Assembly: GCF_963678635.1 (NCBI RefSeq)
Contig: NC_087068.1
Coordinates: 9,122,027 to 9,186,026, forward strand
DNA from: Symsagittifera roscoffensis
Taxonomy: Eukaryota > Xenacoelomorpha > Acoela > Convolutidae
Length of the DNA: 64,000 nt
Direction of reading: 5' to 3'
Shown here: positions 1 through 12,175 of the stretch, piece after piece
Position numbering within the stretch: the first letter of the stretch is position 1
Layout: each line of letters begins with the position of its first letter
Program-made: the position numbers and the translations under genes
The notes under the pieces: model-generated
Databases searched by the model: none
Seen by the model: only the letters and a program-made list of their open reading frames with translations
What the model was told of the DNA's origin: nothing

Positions 1-333
1 AACGACTGCAAAAAAGTGCACCGACGAACTTCATTTTTAATTCATCAAAAACTTCAATCTCAACAAGATTGCTCGTATCGCGGAGAAGCACTTGGCTCTG
101 AAATTCGTAAATTTCGTTTTAAAAAATGAAAAAAGTTTCATGACTCATGAGTGAAAGAAAAAACCCTTAAATGCTGTTTCAACTGCTAACTGATGAAATT
201 TAGATTTCAGAGACGTTTGAAAACGGACCATTTAGTCTAAAGACGTTTTCTCAGGCTTCACTCTGGGATATACTTGTTACCAATATTGTAAGCTAGTCTA
301 CAAATTTGTGATCCTAATAACAATTTCAGCAAA
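1..333. other. No gene seen
   Basis: AT-rich sequence without a supportable reading frame. A short stretch near 65-80 resembles the end of the dispersed 520-bp repeat family (the string ctcgtatc), but it is too short to call. Confidence 0.5.
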
Positions 334-852
334 TTATTGTTACGACTTTCGTAACAAAAATAACAGAAAATTTGTGCTCGGGTGGTTTTCTTAATCTTTA
401 AACAAACTTTGACTTTTTAATTAAGAATTTTTGACAGAACTTTTTTTATATATATCAGCCAAAAGGTATTGTTGTCTTGAGTTCAAATTTTAAACGATAT
501 TTTACTTGTGATCATTTTTCATAATTTATGATTGCTTGAAGATAGCCATTTTTGCAAATTTGGGACAATTAACGCGCCATATAGTTCGCGCTATTAACGT
601 GTAAGCGGAAATATAATCCCTCTTAGAAATCGTTTGGTTGAATTGGTTGAAACAAGGTAGTTACCATAGTTGACTTTCACTTGGAGCAAAAACTATCACT
701 TTGTTTTTTATATGGCGTGTGGTTGGATAATTTTAGTATACTATTTTTTATTTTGTTTCTCGAAAAAAATCATCTTTATTAAAAGCTAACACATAGATTT
801 TAAAAGACAGTCGGAACAATGAGGGCTTTGCCTTGATACGAGCAATTTTGTT
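334..852 (+). repeat. Dispersed ~520-bp repeat, copy 1
   Basis: First of four copies of one family in this window (others at 11645-12175, 42731-43257 and, inverted, 43427-43924). All start close to attgttccgactttcg and contain a conserved core with gggacaattaacgcg and atatggcgtgtg. Near the far end they carry agtcggaacaat, an inverted match to the start, followed by a conserved tail (gctttgccttgatacgagca). No reading frame of note. The inverted ends suggest a non-autonomous DNA transposon; no target duplication was identified. Confidence 0.75.
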
Positions 853-2909
853 GTTATTATTGTTATAAGTCACATGTATAGGCTGTCAAACTCACTGGTA
901 GTGTTTACTGGTTGTCAACTTTATCTTACTATTTATTTTTAAAATTGGATCTATTAAGCCCGCTTGACTGCACGTAGAATGAGCGGAGCTCTTAATAATT
1001 TTGAGGTTGTTCTTTGATTGGCTGGTTGTTTTTAAACACTACTAATCTCAAATTATTGTCGAGAAAAAATAGTAGAAATTTCTAAACAAAAAAAGATAAA
1101 TTATTTCATGGCTTTGGGTCACCCTGAAATTCCCGACTTAAAACAAATGCTTTCACAATCGAGCAAACTTCAAAAAGTAGGCAAATACTTTGACGTTTTT
1201 CAATTTCAAGTTCAAAGTTAAGTTTTATTTTAACAAAAATTGAAAAAAGTTGACAAACTAAACTGTGTGATAGAGGGGTCCAAGAAAATAACCGGGTACT
1301 TTATGTAAACAGAGAGCCGCAGAATTGTTTCGTTTTTTGCTTCAGGTTAATTACGTTTCAGAAAAAGTTTAAAAACGACCTACTGGTGTGTATTGATTAT
1401 TTAATTGCTATTTTAGCTTAAAATAGTGTGATTCGGGACACCTTTCTCACATTTGGCTTTTACTGGGACCCCTCTAGTACCGACTTGTACCGACGAACTT
1501 TGTCTGTATTTCGAATAAAATGTACACAAGCTCTGTTCAATGTTTTAACTGAAAGCTCCTTATTCCCCGAAAAAACAATATCTATAATAAGAAAAACTGC
1601 CTAATTTTTGAACTGTTTAATAAAGAAAACGAAAAGTAATTTCTATTTAAAAAAAAAACTTTTCTTTTGCTTTTGTTTCAAGTGGTGAGATTGTGAGATG
1701 GGACTGATTTGGTTATTAAAGTGCGAAAATCGGTGACGGTTCATGGCTAAAACAACCTATTCACGGCTAAAAGAGTGTTGATAAAATTTAACTCTACAGT
1801 TTAATTTTACGAGTTTTCTGTGAGTTTGTCAAAAATGGGCGGAAAAAACAGGCTAATCCATAGTTCATTCCCCTCCTGTCTTAAATAATTGGAAAATTAA
1901 CTCAAAACAAAGAGACAAGTATGACATTTAAGTCTCTGAAAAATGCAAGTATGCAAAATGGGTCCCGCAATTTTTGAAAAAAAAATCAAAACTACCAGCA
2001 AACATTGTGTAAACTTGTTTCACAACATTTTAAGCATAAAAAAGTCCTCCAGGGAACTATCTAAAATTTAGGCACTTAGCAAGCAAACTTGTACCAAAGA
2101 AAGAACTACACAATTTCACATGATAGCGTTTTAAATGATAACTATCGTTTTCGGAGCTTGCTTTTGATAAGGTTAATAATTAAGTACAGGTATGTAGGTT
2201 TCTGTCTTTTTATTATTGCAGGCAGCAATTTAGCAAGCGGTGTCTGATGGTTCGTTTTGCGGAAAATTACCTCATTTTGTTTGCGTATTTGCGTGATTCC
2301 GCCCGTTTTTAAATGCAGAATGAAGTTCAGACAATTGAGAAGAGAATTTATCGCAGAGAATTTAAGAAGAGATTGAGAAACATCTGAGAAGAAAATTTAA
2401 ATAATTACGACTGCCCTTTAATTGGTCTCGGATCGTTTTTGGTAAATTAATTTTAGGCGAAACTATGAATTTTGAGCTGATAGTATCAAAACTTAAGTGT
2501 TAAAATTGGAGTCGTGTATGGTTTGAGCTGATAAAATAAATTAGCTGCCTCAATTCAACTTGGAGCGATTTTTCAGTGCTGGATAATCAAACAACCAGTT
2601 TTCGGCACAAATATGGCAGTTTACTATCGTTGTGCCCAAACTCGGCTAGCAGCACGCAGAGCAAGAAATCGATCCCCCGTGGAACCAGAATTTTGTAAAA
2701 GTGGGCCGAATAAACTACATAGCATAAACATTCCTCACCTTCTTCGAAAATGGTTGCTTCATCCTTGCTTTGTTTTTTTTTCGCTGCTATTTTTGCCCAT
2801 ACGTATTTGCTGGAATCAAATATTTAATTTAGCGTAATCAATTGTAAAATATTACATTTTTCCTAGTTTGAAGAAAACTTTTGAAATATCAAAAAAACCA
2901 TCAATTTTG
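853..2909. other. No gene seen
   Basis: Two kilobases of AT-rich sequence. The longest open frame (2613-2837, 74 codons) has no recognisable domain and no splice context. It is treated as chance. Confidence 0.5.
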
Positions 2910-4310
2910 AAAATTTTTTATATCTGGTTTTTGTGAAAAATTTTGAAGACATTTTTTCAACTGCCATTTCTCAAGAGTTAAAATCATTTGAGCGGTCTCT
3001 TCCAAATACAAAATTAGCAACCCTTTAGATTACTCCGACACTCTCGAACTGGGGTAGGATTTAAATTTTTGTGCAAATTTATAAATCTAAAAACGTCATA
3101 TCTCGGAAACTGAAATGATTTGAGTAGTCATATTTGGAGACAAAACTTGCAACGCTTGAGAGTATTTCATAAACACCGCTCAGTTTAGAATTTCGAAGTT
3201 TTTGTAAATCTAAGTTTTCTAAAAAAAATTTGAAAAAATTACATAAATAATCAAAGTTATATCTCGAAATCTAAAAAAAATGGGAGTCATTTTTGGAAAC
3301 AAGGTTTGCAAATCCTGGGAAAAATTTAAGAGCGCTTCACTACAGGGTTGGGAGTTTTAGACTTTGTTAATTTGTGTATATCAAAATTTTTTGAAAATTT
3401 ATGATGAAATCATTTTAAAAAATGCCACATCTCAAAAACTAAAACCATTTTGTGAAATTTTCTAAAACCAAGTTCCAATTTTGTGAAAATCCGAATTTGT
3501 GAAATTTTTTAAAACTTGTTTTTTTAAAACTTTTCGAAAAACATCAGAAAAAAAAGATGGGACTGGACCTGTAAAACTTGGATGTTGGACTTGCAATCCC
3601 TGAGTTTACCCTGATAGCGCCTCGCGACAAGAATGGGAATTTCACTTTTTGTGAAAATTGTCATATCAAAGTTTTCCGAAAGCTTTTGAAAAAATTACAA
3701 AAATTGTCGTATCTTCTAAACTAAAAGGATTTAGGTGTTTTAATATGGAGTCCAAATCTGCAAGCCCTGTTGATTCCTGACCGTATCCAACTATTGTGTT
3801 GCTAATTTCAAACTTAAAACCAAACATAAAACCACTGAAAATTCAAACTAGAAAATCGAGAAGTTCTTGAGCATTGGAATACACAATAAAGCTTAAACGT
3901 GAAAAAAAACTCTTTCGTTAAACAAGCTAAAATAATACTTTGAATAATATAGGAAAATGCAGTGACACTTTTAACGCCATTTTACTGTCTCGAAATTTCT
4001 TTAAATGGGCGAAGTTGTTTAATAAATTTGTCAGTAATTATAAAACAGGGGTTCTCTCATTGGCTTTTACAGCAACAATGCACATACGACGGGAATTCAT
4101 TTAAACCAAAAACAAAAAATCGATTACGTATGTAACAGATATTCAATAAGTCAAAGACTACGAAGCCGACTATTTTAAACTCTCGTCTAAGTTCGCCAGT
4201 GGGCCGTACCCTCTACTGGCATGCTCGCAACACGTTGGCGCAACTGCGGCGGTCACTTTTCTGCTGTATAGTTATATGCTGTTTTAATAGAAGACATTTG
4301 GTTTAGACAT
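2910..4310. repeat. Duplicated block, copy A
   Basis: This block reappears at 5462-6630 in the same orientation with high similarity. Examples of shared text are gagcggtctcttc, cgacactctcgaactgggg and gccagtgggccgtaccctct. Copy A contains about 240 bases around 3530-3770 that are missing from copy B. Inside the block a motif of the form atctc-gaaa-ctaaaa, followed about 40 bases later by cttgcaa, recurs at about 2968, 3098, 3259, 3424 and 3708. This looks like an old tandem repeat with a spacing near 160 bases. Confidence 0.8.
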
Positions 4311-5461
4311 TCGGTAATATCATAGGCTCTTATTTGGGTTTTTGCTGTGCTCTTGGTTTATTTAGAAACAGTGTGTAGACTTTGTGTTGGTATATATAAG
4401 TTTTTAACCTGTATCATTTTCGGGTTCGTTTCGGGTTCGTCTGATCTCTGTTCTCAAAATAGCGGCAACCTTTCAAAATTCGAGATTCTTTCACGCTAGC
4501 TGTTTTTGTTTGTTGTTTTTTGATAAATATAAAACCACACAAAAGTGACTCTCATATCCCGTCATCAAAGCTGGTGGAATTTTGAACTGAGTTAATCCAC
4601 AAAGAGAGTTCATTCAATGAAATAATTCACATGGGGGCTATTGCTAGCAGGGGGTTATTACAAAAAAGCCTAGACGATTAGTTTCGAGTCGATTGGAGTA
4701 ATCATAGGACCGACTACGTTGCCTCAAATTCATTTGGGTTGATTTTGTGCGTATTTGGAGAGTGTTGTGCCGGTTTTTGAGTTGAATGTCATAGGTAAGT
4801 TTCTCCAAGCTTGCTCAAGCTGGACTAAATTTGCCAAACTTACAGTTTTCAAAAACCAATAACCTGTTTAAAATGATTACTGATGAGCTATATTTCTATT
4901 CAGGGTATCAGTGTCTTTTCTAAGGTATATAAGTTTCTTGACAACTAATATTTCCAAAAACTGGTCTGTATCACAAAAAAGAGCCAGAACTCTATCATGT
5001 TGTTCTACTTTCTTCTAAGATTGATAAAATGTTGACAAAATATATATAGGATTAATTTATTGTCAATTTAATCGTCAGCCAAAAATAAGTTGGTCAAATT
5101 GTTCTTCGCCGTCGCTTAATGTTGGGTTGGTGACTGCTATAAAACTAGTTCTGCCAAATTTCAAGTTTGCTTTTTATCCGCGCTTCTTGTTTTTTTTTCA
5201 TTGAAAATTTACATGGCAGAACATTGTTGAATGAAAATTCTTTTGGCATTACGGTCTTGAGTTTCATCAATAAGTGGTCGTATTTGAAAGTGGTTTGCTC
5301 TTTTGACATTTCACTTTGAACTCGCGTGTACGCAACTCCGGTTCTTCAAACAGGCTAATAAGTAAATATATATTTACTCTCAAGTGTGAGAGTAAATATA
5401 TAAACAAACAATTGAGTTCAACTAGAACAAAATGACGGAATATCCATCAACGCTTTTGGTT
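4311..5461. other. Spacer between duplicated blocks, no gene seen
   Basis: No supportable reading frame. A small palindrome-like stretch (atatatttactctcaagtg then gagagtaaatatat) lies near 5368-5403. Confidence 0.5.
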
Positions 5462-6630
5462 TGAAATTTTTTTATATCTGGCTTTTGTGAAAAATTTTGA
5501 TGAGATTTTTCTAACTGCCATTTCTCAAAAGGTAAAATCACTTGAGCGGTCTCTTCTAAATACAAAATTAGCAACCCTTTAGATTACTCCGACACTCTCG
5601 AACTGGGGTAGGATTTTAATTTTTCTGCAAATTTATAAATTTAAAAACGTCATATCTCGGAAGCTGAAATGATTTGAGTAGTTATATTTGGAGCCAAAAC
5701 TTGCAACGCCTGAGAGTATTCCATAAACACCGCTCGGTTTAGAATATCGAAGCTTTTGTAAATCTAATTTTTCTAAATAAATTTTGAAAAAATTACATAA
5801 ATCATAAAAGTTATATCTCGAAATCTAAAAACATGGGAGACATATTTGGAAACAAGGTTTGCAAATCGTGGGAATAATTTAAGAGCGCTTCACTACAGGG
5901 TTGGGAGTTTTAGATTTTGTTAATTTGTTTATATCAAAACTCTTTGAAAAATTATGATGAAATCATTTTAAAAAATGCCACATCTCAAAAACTAAAACAA
6001 TTTTGTGAAATTTTCTAAAACCAAGTTCCAATTTTGTGAAATTCCGAATTTGTGAAATTTTCTAAAACCAGTTTTTTTAAAATTTTTAAACTTGACCGTA
6101 TCCCACTATTTTGTTGCTAATTTCAAACTTAAAACCAAACTTACAACCACTGAAAATTCAAACTAGAAAATCGAGAAGTTCTTGAGCATTGGAATACACA
6201 ATAAAGCTTAAACGTGAAAAAACTCTTTCGTTAAACAAGCTAAAATAATACTTCGAATAAATTAGGAAAATGCAGTGACAATTTTAACGCCATTTTACTG
6301 TCACAACGTAAGCTGTCTCGAAATTTCTTTAAATGGGCGAAGTTGTTTAATAAATTTGTCAGTAATTATAAAACAGCGATTCTCTCATTGGCTTTTACAG
6401 CGACAATGCCCATACAACGGGAATTCATTTAAACCAAAAACAAAAAATCGATTACGTATGTAACAAATATTCAATAAGTCAAAGACTACGAAGCCGACTA
6501 TTTTAAACTCTCGTCTAAGTTCGCCAGCAGGCCGTACCCTCTGTTGGCATGCTCGCAACACGTTGGCGCAACTGCGGCGGTCACTTTTCTGCTGTATAGT
6601 TATATGCTGTTTTAATAGAACACATTTGGT
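5462..6630. repeat. Duplicated block, copy B
   Basis: Direct repeat of 2910-4310. It lacks the ~240-base part of copy A and has a 13-base insertion near 6302 (cacaacgtaagct). A 62-codon frame at 6275-6463 falls in this repeat and owes its start codon and length to these small differences, so it is not treated as a gene. Confidence 0.8.
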
Positions 6631-9600
6631 TTAATGAATTGTTGGCTACAAATTTAATTTACCGGAAATCGATTTAAAGAATTTGGGTAAAAGTGCGAAG
6701 GATTTTTCTTTTTAGCAAGTAAACGCTAGTAAATGGGAACTCAGCTTGCATACCACACATATCAGTGTAGGAGAAAATGAATGGCAGTCAAATTCAGCTC
6801 AACTTGAAATTTTTCTCTCTTTTTTTGACCCCACTCCTCTGTTACTCAGGCTAAGAAAGGAGTTTCAATTAGTATTATAACTTGATTTTATTGCAGGATA
6901 TAACTTGCTGGGTGCTATAATGCTAAAGAGCCAAATATTTATGGTAAATCATCACTGGAACTTCTGTCTGTATTTTTTCTTAGAACAACTTGAGTTTTCT
7001 TGAAAGCAAATGCTCAAAATTGCTATTAAAAACAATTGTAACACATTATTTACAAAACCGCATAAGCAGCGAGCATTGTTCTATTAAAGCCGCCACATTA
7101 GTGCATGACAATTAATCAACATGCTGAGCATTGAGCTATAAGAAAAAACAAAAACTAAACTACCATTATAATTGTTCCGACTTTCAGAAAACTGAATATT
7201 TATGGTTTTTTCATTCAGTCAATTTTTGCCGATCGAAATAAGATTTTTCAACAAAATTTTTTTTATACCTCATTGAAGATCTAGAGAAGCGTAATTAGTC
7301 CTTTACTTACAGTACCTTCACACGATTACTCAGTTCTGCCTGCTGAAAAAATAGTGTCTCTACGGGGCACTATTCCTTTGAGGTTCTCTAACTGATCTCG
7401 TCAGCTTCAAGAATCACTGTTCTCACTGTGACGAGAACCAATTATCTACTGTCTCTGCTATAACTGTTTTCTTATTCCGAGAACCAACTTTTCAACTCAC
7501 AAGCAATAAATGTTCTGACTCTTGAAGGCTCTCCGGTATACTCCAAGTCCTTGAATTTCTTCACACCTTGTTTTATTTAGTTCACGCCAGTCCTATCAGT
7601 CATTGCATCCGCTTAAATCACTCGTCCTTACATGGTTTATAACTATGTCCCTTCTCGTGTCAGCACTGCTACTTGCCAAGTTCGGTTTCTTTTATCAATC
7701 TCTTGGCGCTTATTAGGTACCGGGTGTGCGGTAGTGTCACATTTCTACCAAGCAAACAAATCTCTTATAAACCTACTCAATTATTTCCTGACCTCCGTGA
7801 AATTTAATCCTCGAATTCAATTCATCTCTAAACCATGCTAGATTTACTCTGAACCATGCTATGTTTATCTCAAAGTTTTTTTTTTCGTTTTTGTTCTGAC
7901 CTTCCGGGGATATGGGAAACCCTTTTCATGGGTAGCTTATTCATTTTCGACAATACTCGTTTCAAATGCCGACTGCTTGCTATCAAGGGAACGTAGTTTG
8001 ACTATTAGGGGTCAAATAAGGTAAAGAAGTCACCCCCGGTAGCCAAGTAAAATTCTTGTCCATTCATTTTAATTAGAAAACTTAATAAATCTCGAGGTCC
8101 TACTAATACCAATTTTGTCTGGGACTACTTTTCTTTGAGTTGCTATTAATAGATCATTCGTCATACTCAGCTGAGCCCAATATTAAACAAGTCCACCTTG
8201 AATTTATTATGCCTCTCAACGGTTGCTATGTAAAAATATCCTTATCAAATACTGCTTTAGTCTCCAATAGATACATTTCCTCCCAATTATTAGTAAGGTG
8301 ATCAGGTTCTATTTCCAGGGGTTGGGCGGAAAAATATCCCTTTTTCTGGTGTTAATCCCGGGGTTTTTATTGCAACTTTTGAGTCAAAACGGCCAAAGTT
8401 CAACATAAGGTCACCTAGGGTCACCCGGGGTCAATCTTTCATATTTGGTTTCAGAATTGTATGGGGATCCTACCTATCAATTACCATACATATCCCATTA
8501 ATACTTCCAAGTTAACCATTTTACAAGGTTCGATATCACTTTTCCCAGAAAAAGGTTATTTACACCAGAGGAATTGTCAGAGGGGTTTTACTCGCCAGGT
8601 TTTTTTTTCGGATGGTGGGGACTAATATCAATTGTCGCTACAATATCAGTATGACTTTGCAAAGGGTGTTTTGCAAGTTCTAATAGTTTACGAGTCAACC
8701 GTTGAAAATAGTTCAAATAATAACACAAGATTTATCTTGCCACTACCAATCATTCCTCCAAGTTTGGGCTCCCTGCATTCTTTGCGGGCCGAGAAACGAC
8801 TCCCAGAAGTTAGGGTTGGAATTCTTTGTTTTTGGGCATGAACTGGAAATGGGGTCCGGGGTCTGGACTTCTAAACTTAAGTTTCCTCAACTAGGCCTGT
8901 AACATACTAAAATTTGAGCCCAATAAAGCCGAATTCCGATAGAAGCACTTAATCTTTTTGGGACTGTTATCACTTGACCCCATGTGTCTGAGTTTTTTTA
9001 TGCAGGGGTCAAATCATCTCTAGCACCGCCTCTCTGAATTTCATGACATCCGCTTTCTTGGTACCCTTTTGGGGGTGCGGGGGGGGGGGGTTGGACGGTT
9101 TTGTTGTTTATCTATTTTCTGGAATAGGATGGACTATGCCTTCGAAGTTTCGAACTATTTGGGGCGTGACCCTTCGTTAGCTGTACTACTTAACTTAATG
9201 ACTTATCAATCTTCCGCTCAGGTTACTATGGCATGTAATACAGTAAAATCGTTAATTCTGCAGACTTTAGCAAAATTAATTGCCTGTTGCAGAGCTTCAA
9301 AACTTTAACTATCCATGAAAAGAGAGATAATTTATAAAAAAAATTAGTTTGTAAAATATAAAGCAATGTCAATTTTTTATAAACTTTTTTTGTGATTTGC
9401 GGAGCTTATAACGTTTTTCTGTGAACTGTCGTACAAACTTATGACAAAAGAATCAAGAGTGCTGCCACTGCTCAATTTTCTTCTCACATCGAAAGCGACA
9501 GAAAAATTATCCCGAATTGAAAAACAAACATTAACACAATTTCTATTAAATTAGCAGTTGTTGTGAAAGCACTATATAGCTGAATAGGTCAAAAGTAAAT

Positions 9601-9713
9601 AATACTTCTATTGGAAAAAGATTTTAAGCTTCAAATAATTATTTGATTAAGCATTGATAGAGGTATATAATTGCTATATAACCCTGACTACACTTTTGAA
9701 GGCAAATATTCCA
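6631..9713. other. No gene seen
   Basis: Three kilobases without a supportable gene. Frames of 60-79 codons at 7632, 8632, 8702 and 9069 have no domain, signal or paired splice sites. A run of 11 G lies near 9078-9090. Confidence 0.5.
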
Positions 9714-11077
9714 TTAGTTTTCGTCATGAGTGTAATGACCCGCTTCATATCTGCGGCCTATGACGTAATCAGGCTTCATTATTTCACTCAATTCTTGTGC
9801 TTCTTCCTTTGTGAGCGAATACTTCACTGCGTCAACGTTTTTGTCCAAGTTCTCAACCTTCGATGTTCCTGGAATGGGAACAATATCCTCGCCTTGGGCC
9901 ATTACCCAAGCTAAAGCTAGCTTTGAAGCAGTACAACCATCACCCTTTCTAGCTGCCATGGCTTCAATCTTCTCAACCAATTTCGCATTTTGTTTCATCG
10001 CTTCCTCTTCGAATCTAGGGTTGTTCAGACGCCAGTCACCCTCTTTCAAATCTTCTCTCTTTTTAAAACTACCAGTCAAAAAGCCTCGGCCTAACGGCGA
10101 GTAGGCGACAACTCCTATTCCTAATTCACGGCAAGTCGGAATGATTTCCTCCTCAACATCACGTGACCACAGCGAATACTCAATTTCAACTGCTGTGATT
10201 GGCTGAACTGCGTGTGCTTTTCGGATCGTTATGGCCGACGCTTCACTCAAGCCGACTCCTTTGATCACCCCTTCTTTGATCAACACTTTCATAGCCTCCA
10301 TACTTTCTTCAATCGGTGTCCTGGGGTCGATTCGGTGAATATAGAAAATATCGATATAAGATCCCAATCTCTCTGCCGATTTTCGCCCTTCTTCTACGAT
10401 GAAGTCTTTCTTGCCGCAGACATCCGGTTTGTTGTCCTTGAAACCAATTCCAGTTTTAGTTGCGATGCAAAGTTTTTCCCGCTCCTCGGGCGTCATTTCT
10501 AGAATTTTGTTTTAGACATTTAGTTTCAGGCTCCTATTTCGAAACTGCTCGAGTAAAATAAGTTATACTCGAGCACTTTTGAGTAAAATAAATTATACTC
10601 GAACACCGATAAACATTGAATTTCATTCAACGCTGAAATTTTCAATATTTCAAATGAAATAGTTTGACCATGATAACTTACTTTTTGAAAATTGCAAGAC
10701 TTTGCAAATATTTTTGCAATTTCGGGCAGTTTTTGAAAAGCTTTGGACAAATAAGAGTTTTGAAAAAGTTTTTGGTGTTTTTAAGATTGTACTCGCTTTG
10801 GTTTTGATACGATCAGTTTAATGTTTACTTAAGAGTCTAAAACTAAATTAGTTCCTTTCAAAAATTTCCCCATTAGCTTCTCGTTGTGACCGAATCCGTA
10901 AATGAAAGCCGAGTCAAACATGGTCACGCCCAGTTGCCGTGCACGACGAAGGACTTTCAGTGCGTCGTCGTCGGTGTAATCCGACTTGTCTGTCTTGTAA
11001 ATGGCTGGAGATAGCGACATGCATCCGTATCCGAGCTGTGAACAAGTTACACCGCAGCCAAGTTTAGCTTGCTTCAT
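9714..11077 (-). CDS. Aldo-keto reductase, two exons
   Basis: NADPH-dependent aldo-keto reductase, predicted cytosolic, of the family that includes bacterial and plant proteins ending in an IPGTSK-type cofactor loop. The coding sequence is complement(join(9714..10498,10855..11077)), 335 residues, a normal full length. Exon 1 gives residues 1-74 and exon 2 the rest. The catalytic tetrad is visible: Asp55 and Tyr60 (FDSAFIYG), Lys89 (IATKTG) and His129 (FYIHRID). The loop PIPGTSKVENLDKN near the C-terminus is the usual phosphate-binding region. The intron is 356 bases and the only junction that keeps the protein aligned with the second copy at 37883 (KFLKE) is GA-AG. The two genes lie about 27 kb apart on opposite strands, with the giant retroelement between them. 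The substrate is unknown. Confidence 0.9.
10499..10854 (-). other. Intron with GA-AG ends
   Basis: On the minus strand exon 1 ends ...TTGAAAG and the intron starts gaactaattt. It ends ttctag before AAATGACGCCC. No GT lies near enough to the exon end to keep both the frame and the match to the paralogue. The non-canonical donor is therefore an inference from frame and homology, not from a transcript. Confidence 0.7.
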
Positions 11078-11644
11078 TTTATATTCTTCAGTTTTTTTCT
11101 ACTTGATCAGACTAATAACGTTGAGCAATTGAGATTAAATGAAAGTTGAAGAAACTCTTGGGCGGAGTTTTTGAACCAAATTGAATTGGCTTGCTAATTT
11201 TAAATAGTTAAACAAAAGAGGGTAAATAATATGCCCACTTAAACTCCGTTGTTTGAATTTGATTAACTTTAGAGTCAGCTATACTCTTAAGCCCTGACTA
11301 TTTTTGGTAAGAATTAGATAGTACGGAAATTTACCGCCGAAAATTTGCATGTCATTTTAAGTCCTATGGCATTTGGTTGCCTACTAGAAATTTGAATGTC
11401 ATCTTAATATGACTTTAACCTTTAAAAACAGCCCTATAGAATCTTTTTCACGTTCGATCAGGAAATTAAACCATGAACTGTTAAAACTAACACCATCAGG
11501 GGTGGATTTCGAAATTTTTCGAGGGACGGTAGATTTAAACAAAACTGGATTTTTTTTGTTGACTAAATGCATTTTCCGAGCTAAACAAAACTAAAGGCAA
11601 TTTTACGAAAGTGTGCCAAAAAACGCCGTCTATTAGAATTGAAA
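11078..11644. other. Upstream region of the aldo-keto reductase, no gene seen
   Basis: Contains a 61-codon frame (11409-11594) without recognisable features. The segment around 11498 (caggggtggatttcgaaat) resembles sequence at 45008 and probably belongs to another dispersed repeat. Confidence 0.4.
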
Positions 11645-12175
11645 TAATTGTTCCGACTTTCGTAACGAAAGTAATGGAAATTTTGTGCTCGGGGTGGGTT
11701 TTTTTTCTTCAGACAAATTTCGGCTTTTTAACTAACCTTTTTTGACGGAATTTTTCTGTATCATTCAAAAGGTATTGTTGTCCTGAGGTTAATTTTGAAA
11801 AAATTCACTTTTGATCATTTTTTCGGAATTTGATGATGGTTTAAAGATTGCCATTTTGGCCAATTTGGGACAATTAACGCGCGATATGTTTAGCGCTATT
11901 AACGTGTAAGCGGAGATTTAACCCGTCTTAGAAATCGTTCCAAATTCGTTGAAGGAAGCTAATTTTCCGTAATTGATTTGTTACTAGGAAGAAAATCATT
12001 CACTTTGTTCTTAATATGGCGTGTGGGGGGTTGATTTTCATAAAAAAATCTCAAATTCTGAATTTTTTTTAAAAAATTTTACGTTTATTTTTTTTTGATG
12101 TTAATACTGCTTTTTGAAGACTTTAAAAGGCAGTCGGGACATTCAGGGCTTTGCCCTGATGCGAGCAGTCTTGTT
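11645..12175 (+). repeat. Dispersed ~520-bp repeat, copy 2
   Basis: Same family as 334-852 and the best preserved copy. It runs from attgttccgactttcgtaac to the tail gctttgccctgatgcgagca. It has the conserved core with gggacaattaacgcgcg and cttagaaatcgttcc. It is non-coding. Confidence 0.8.
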
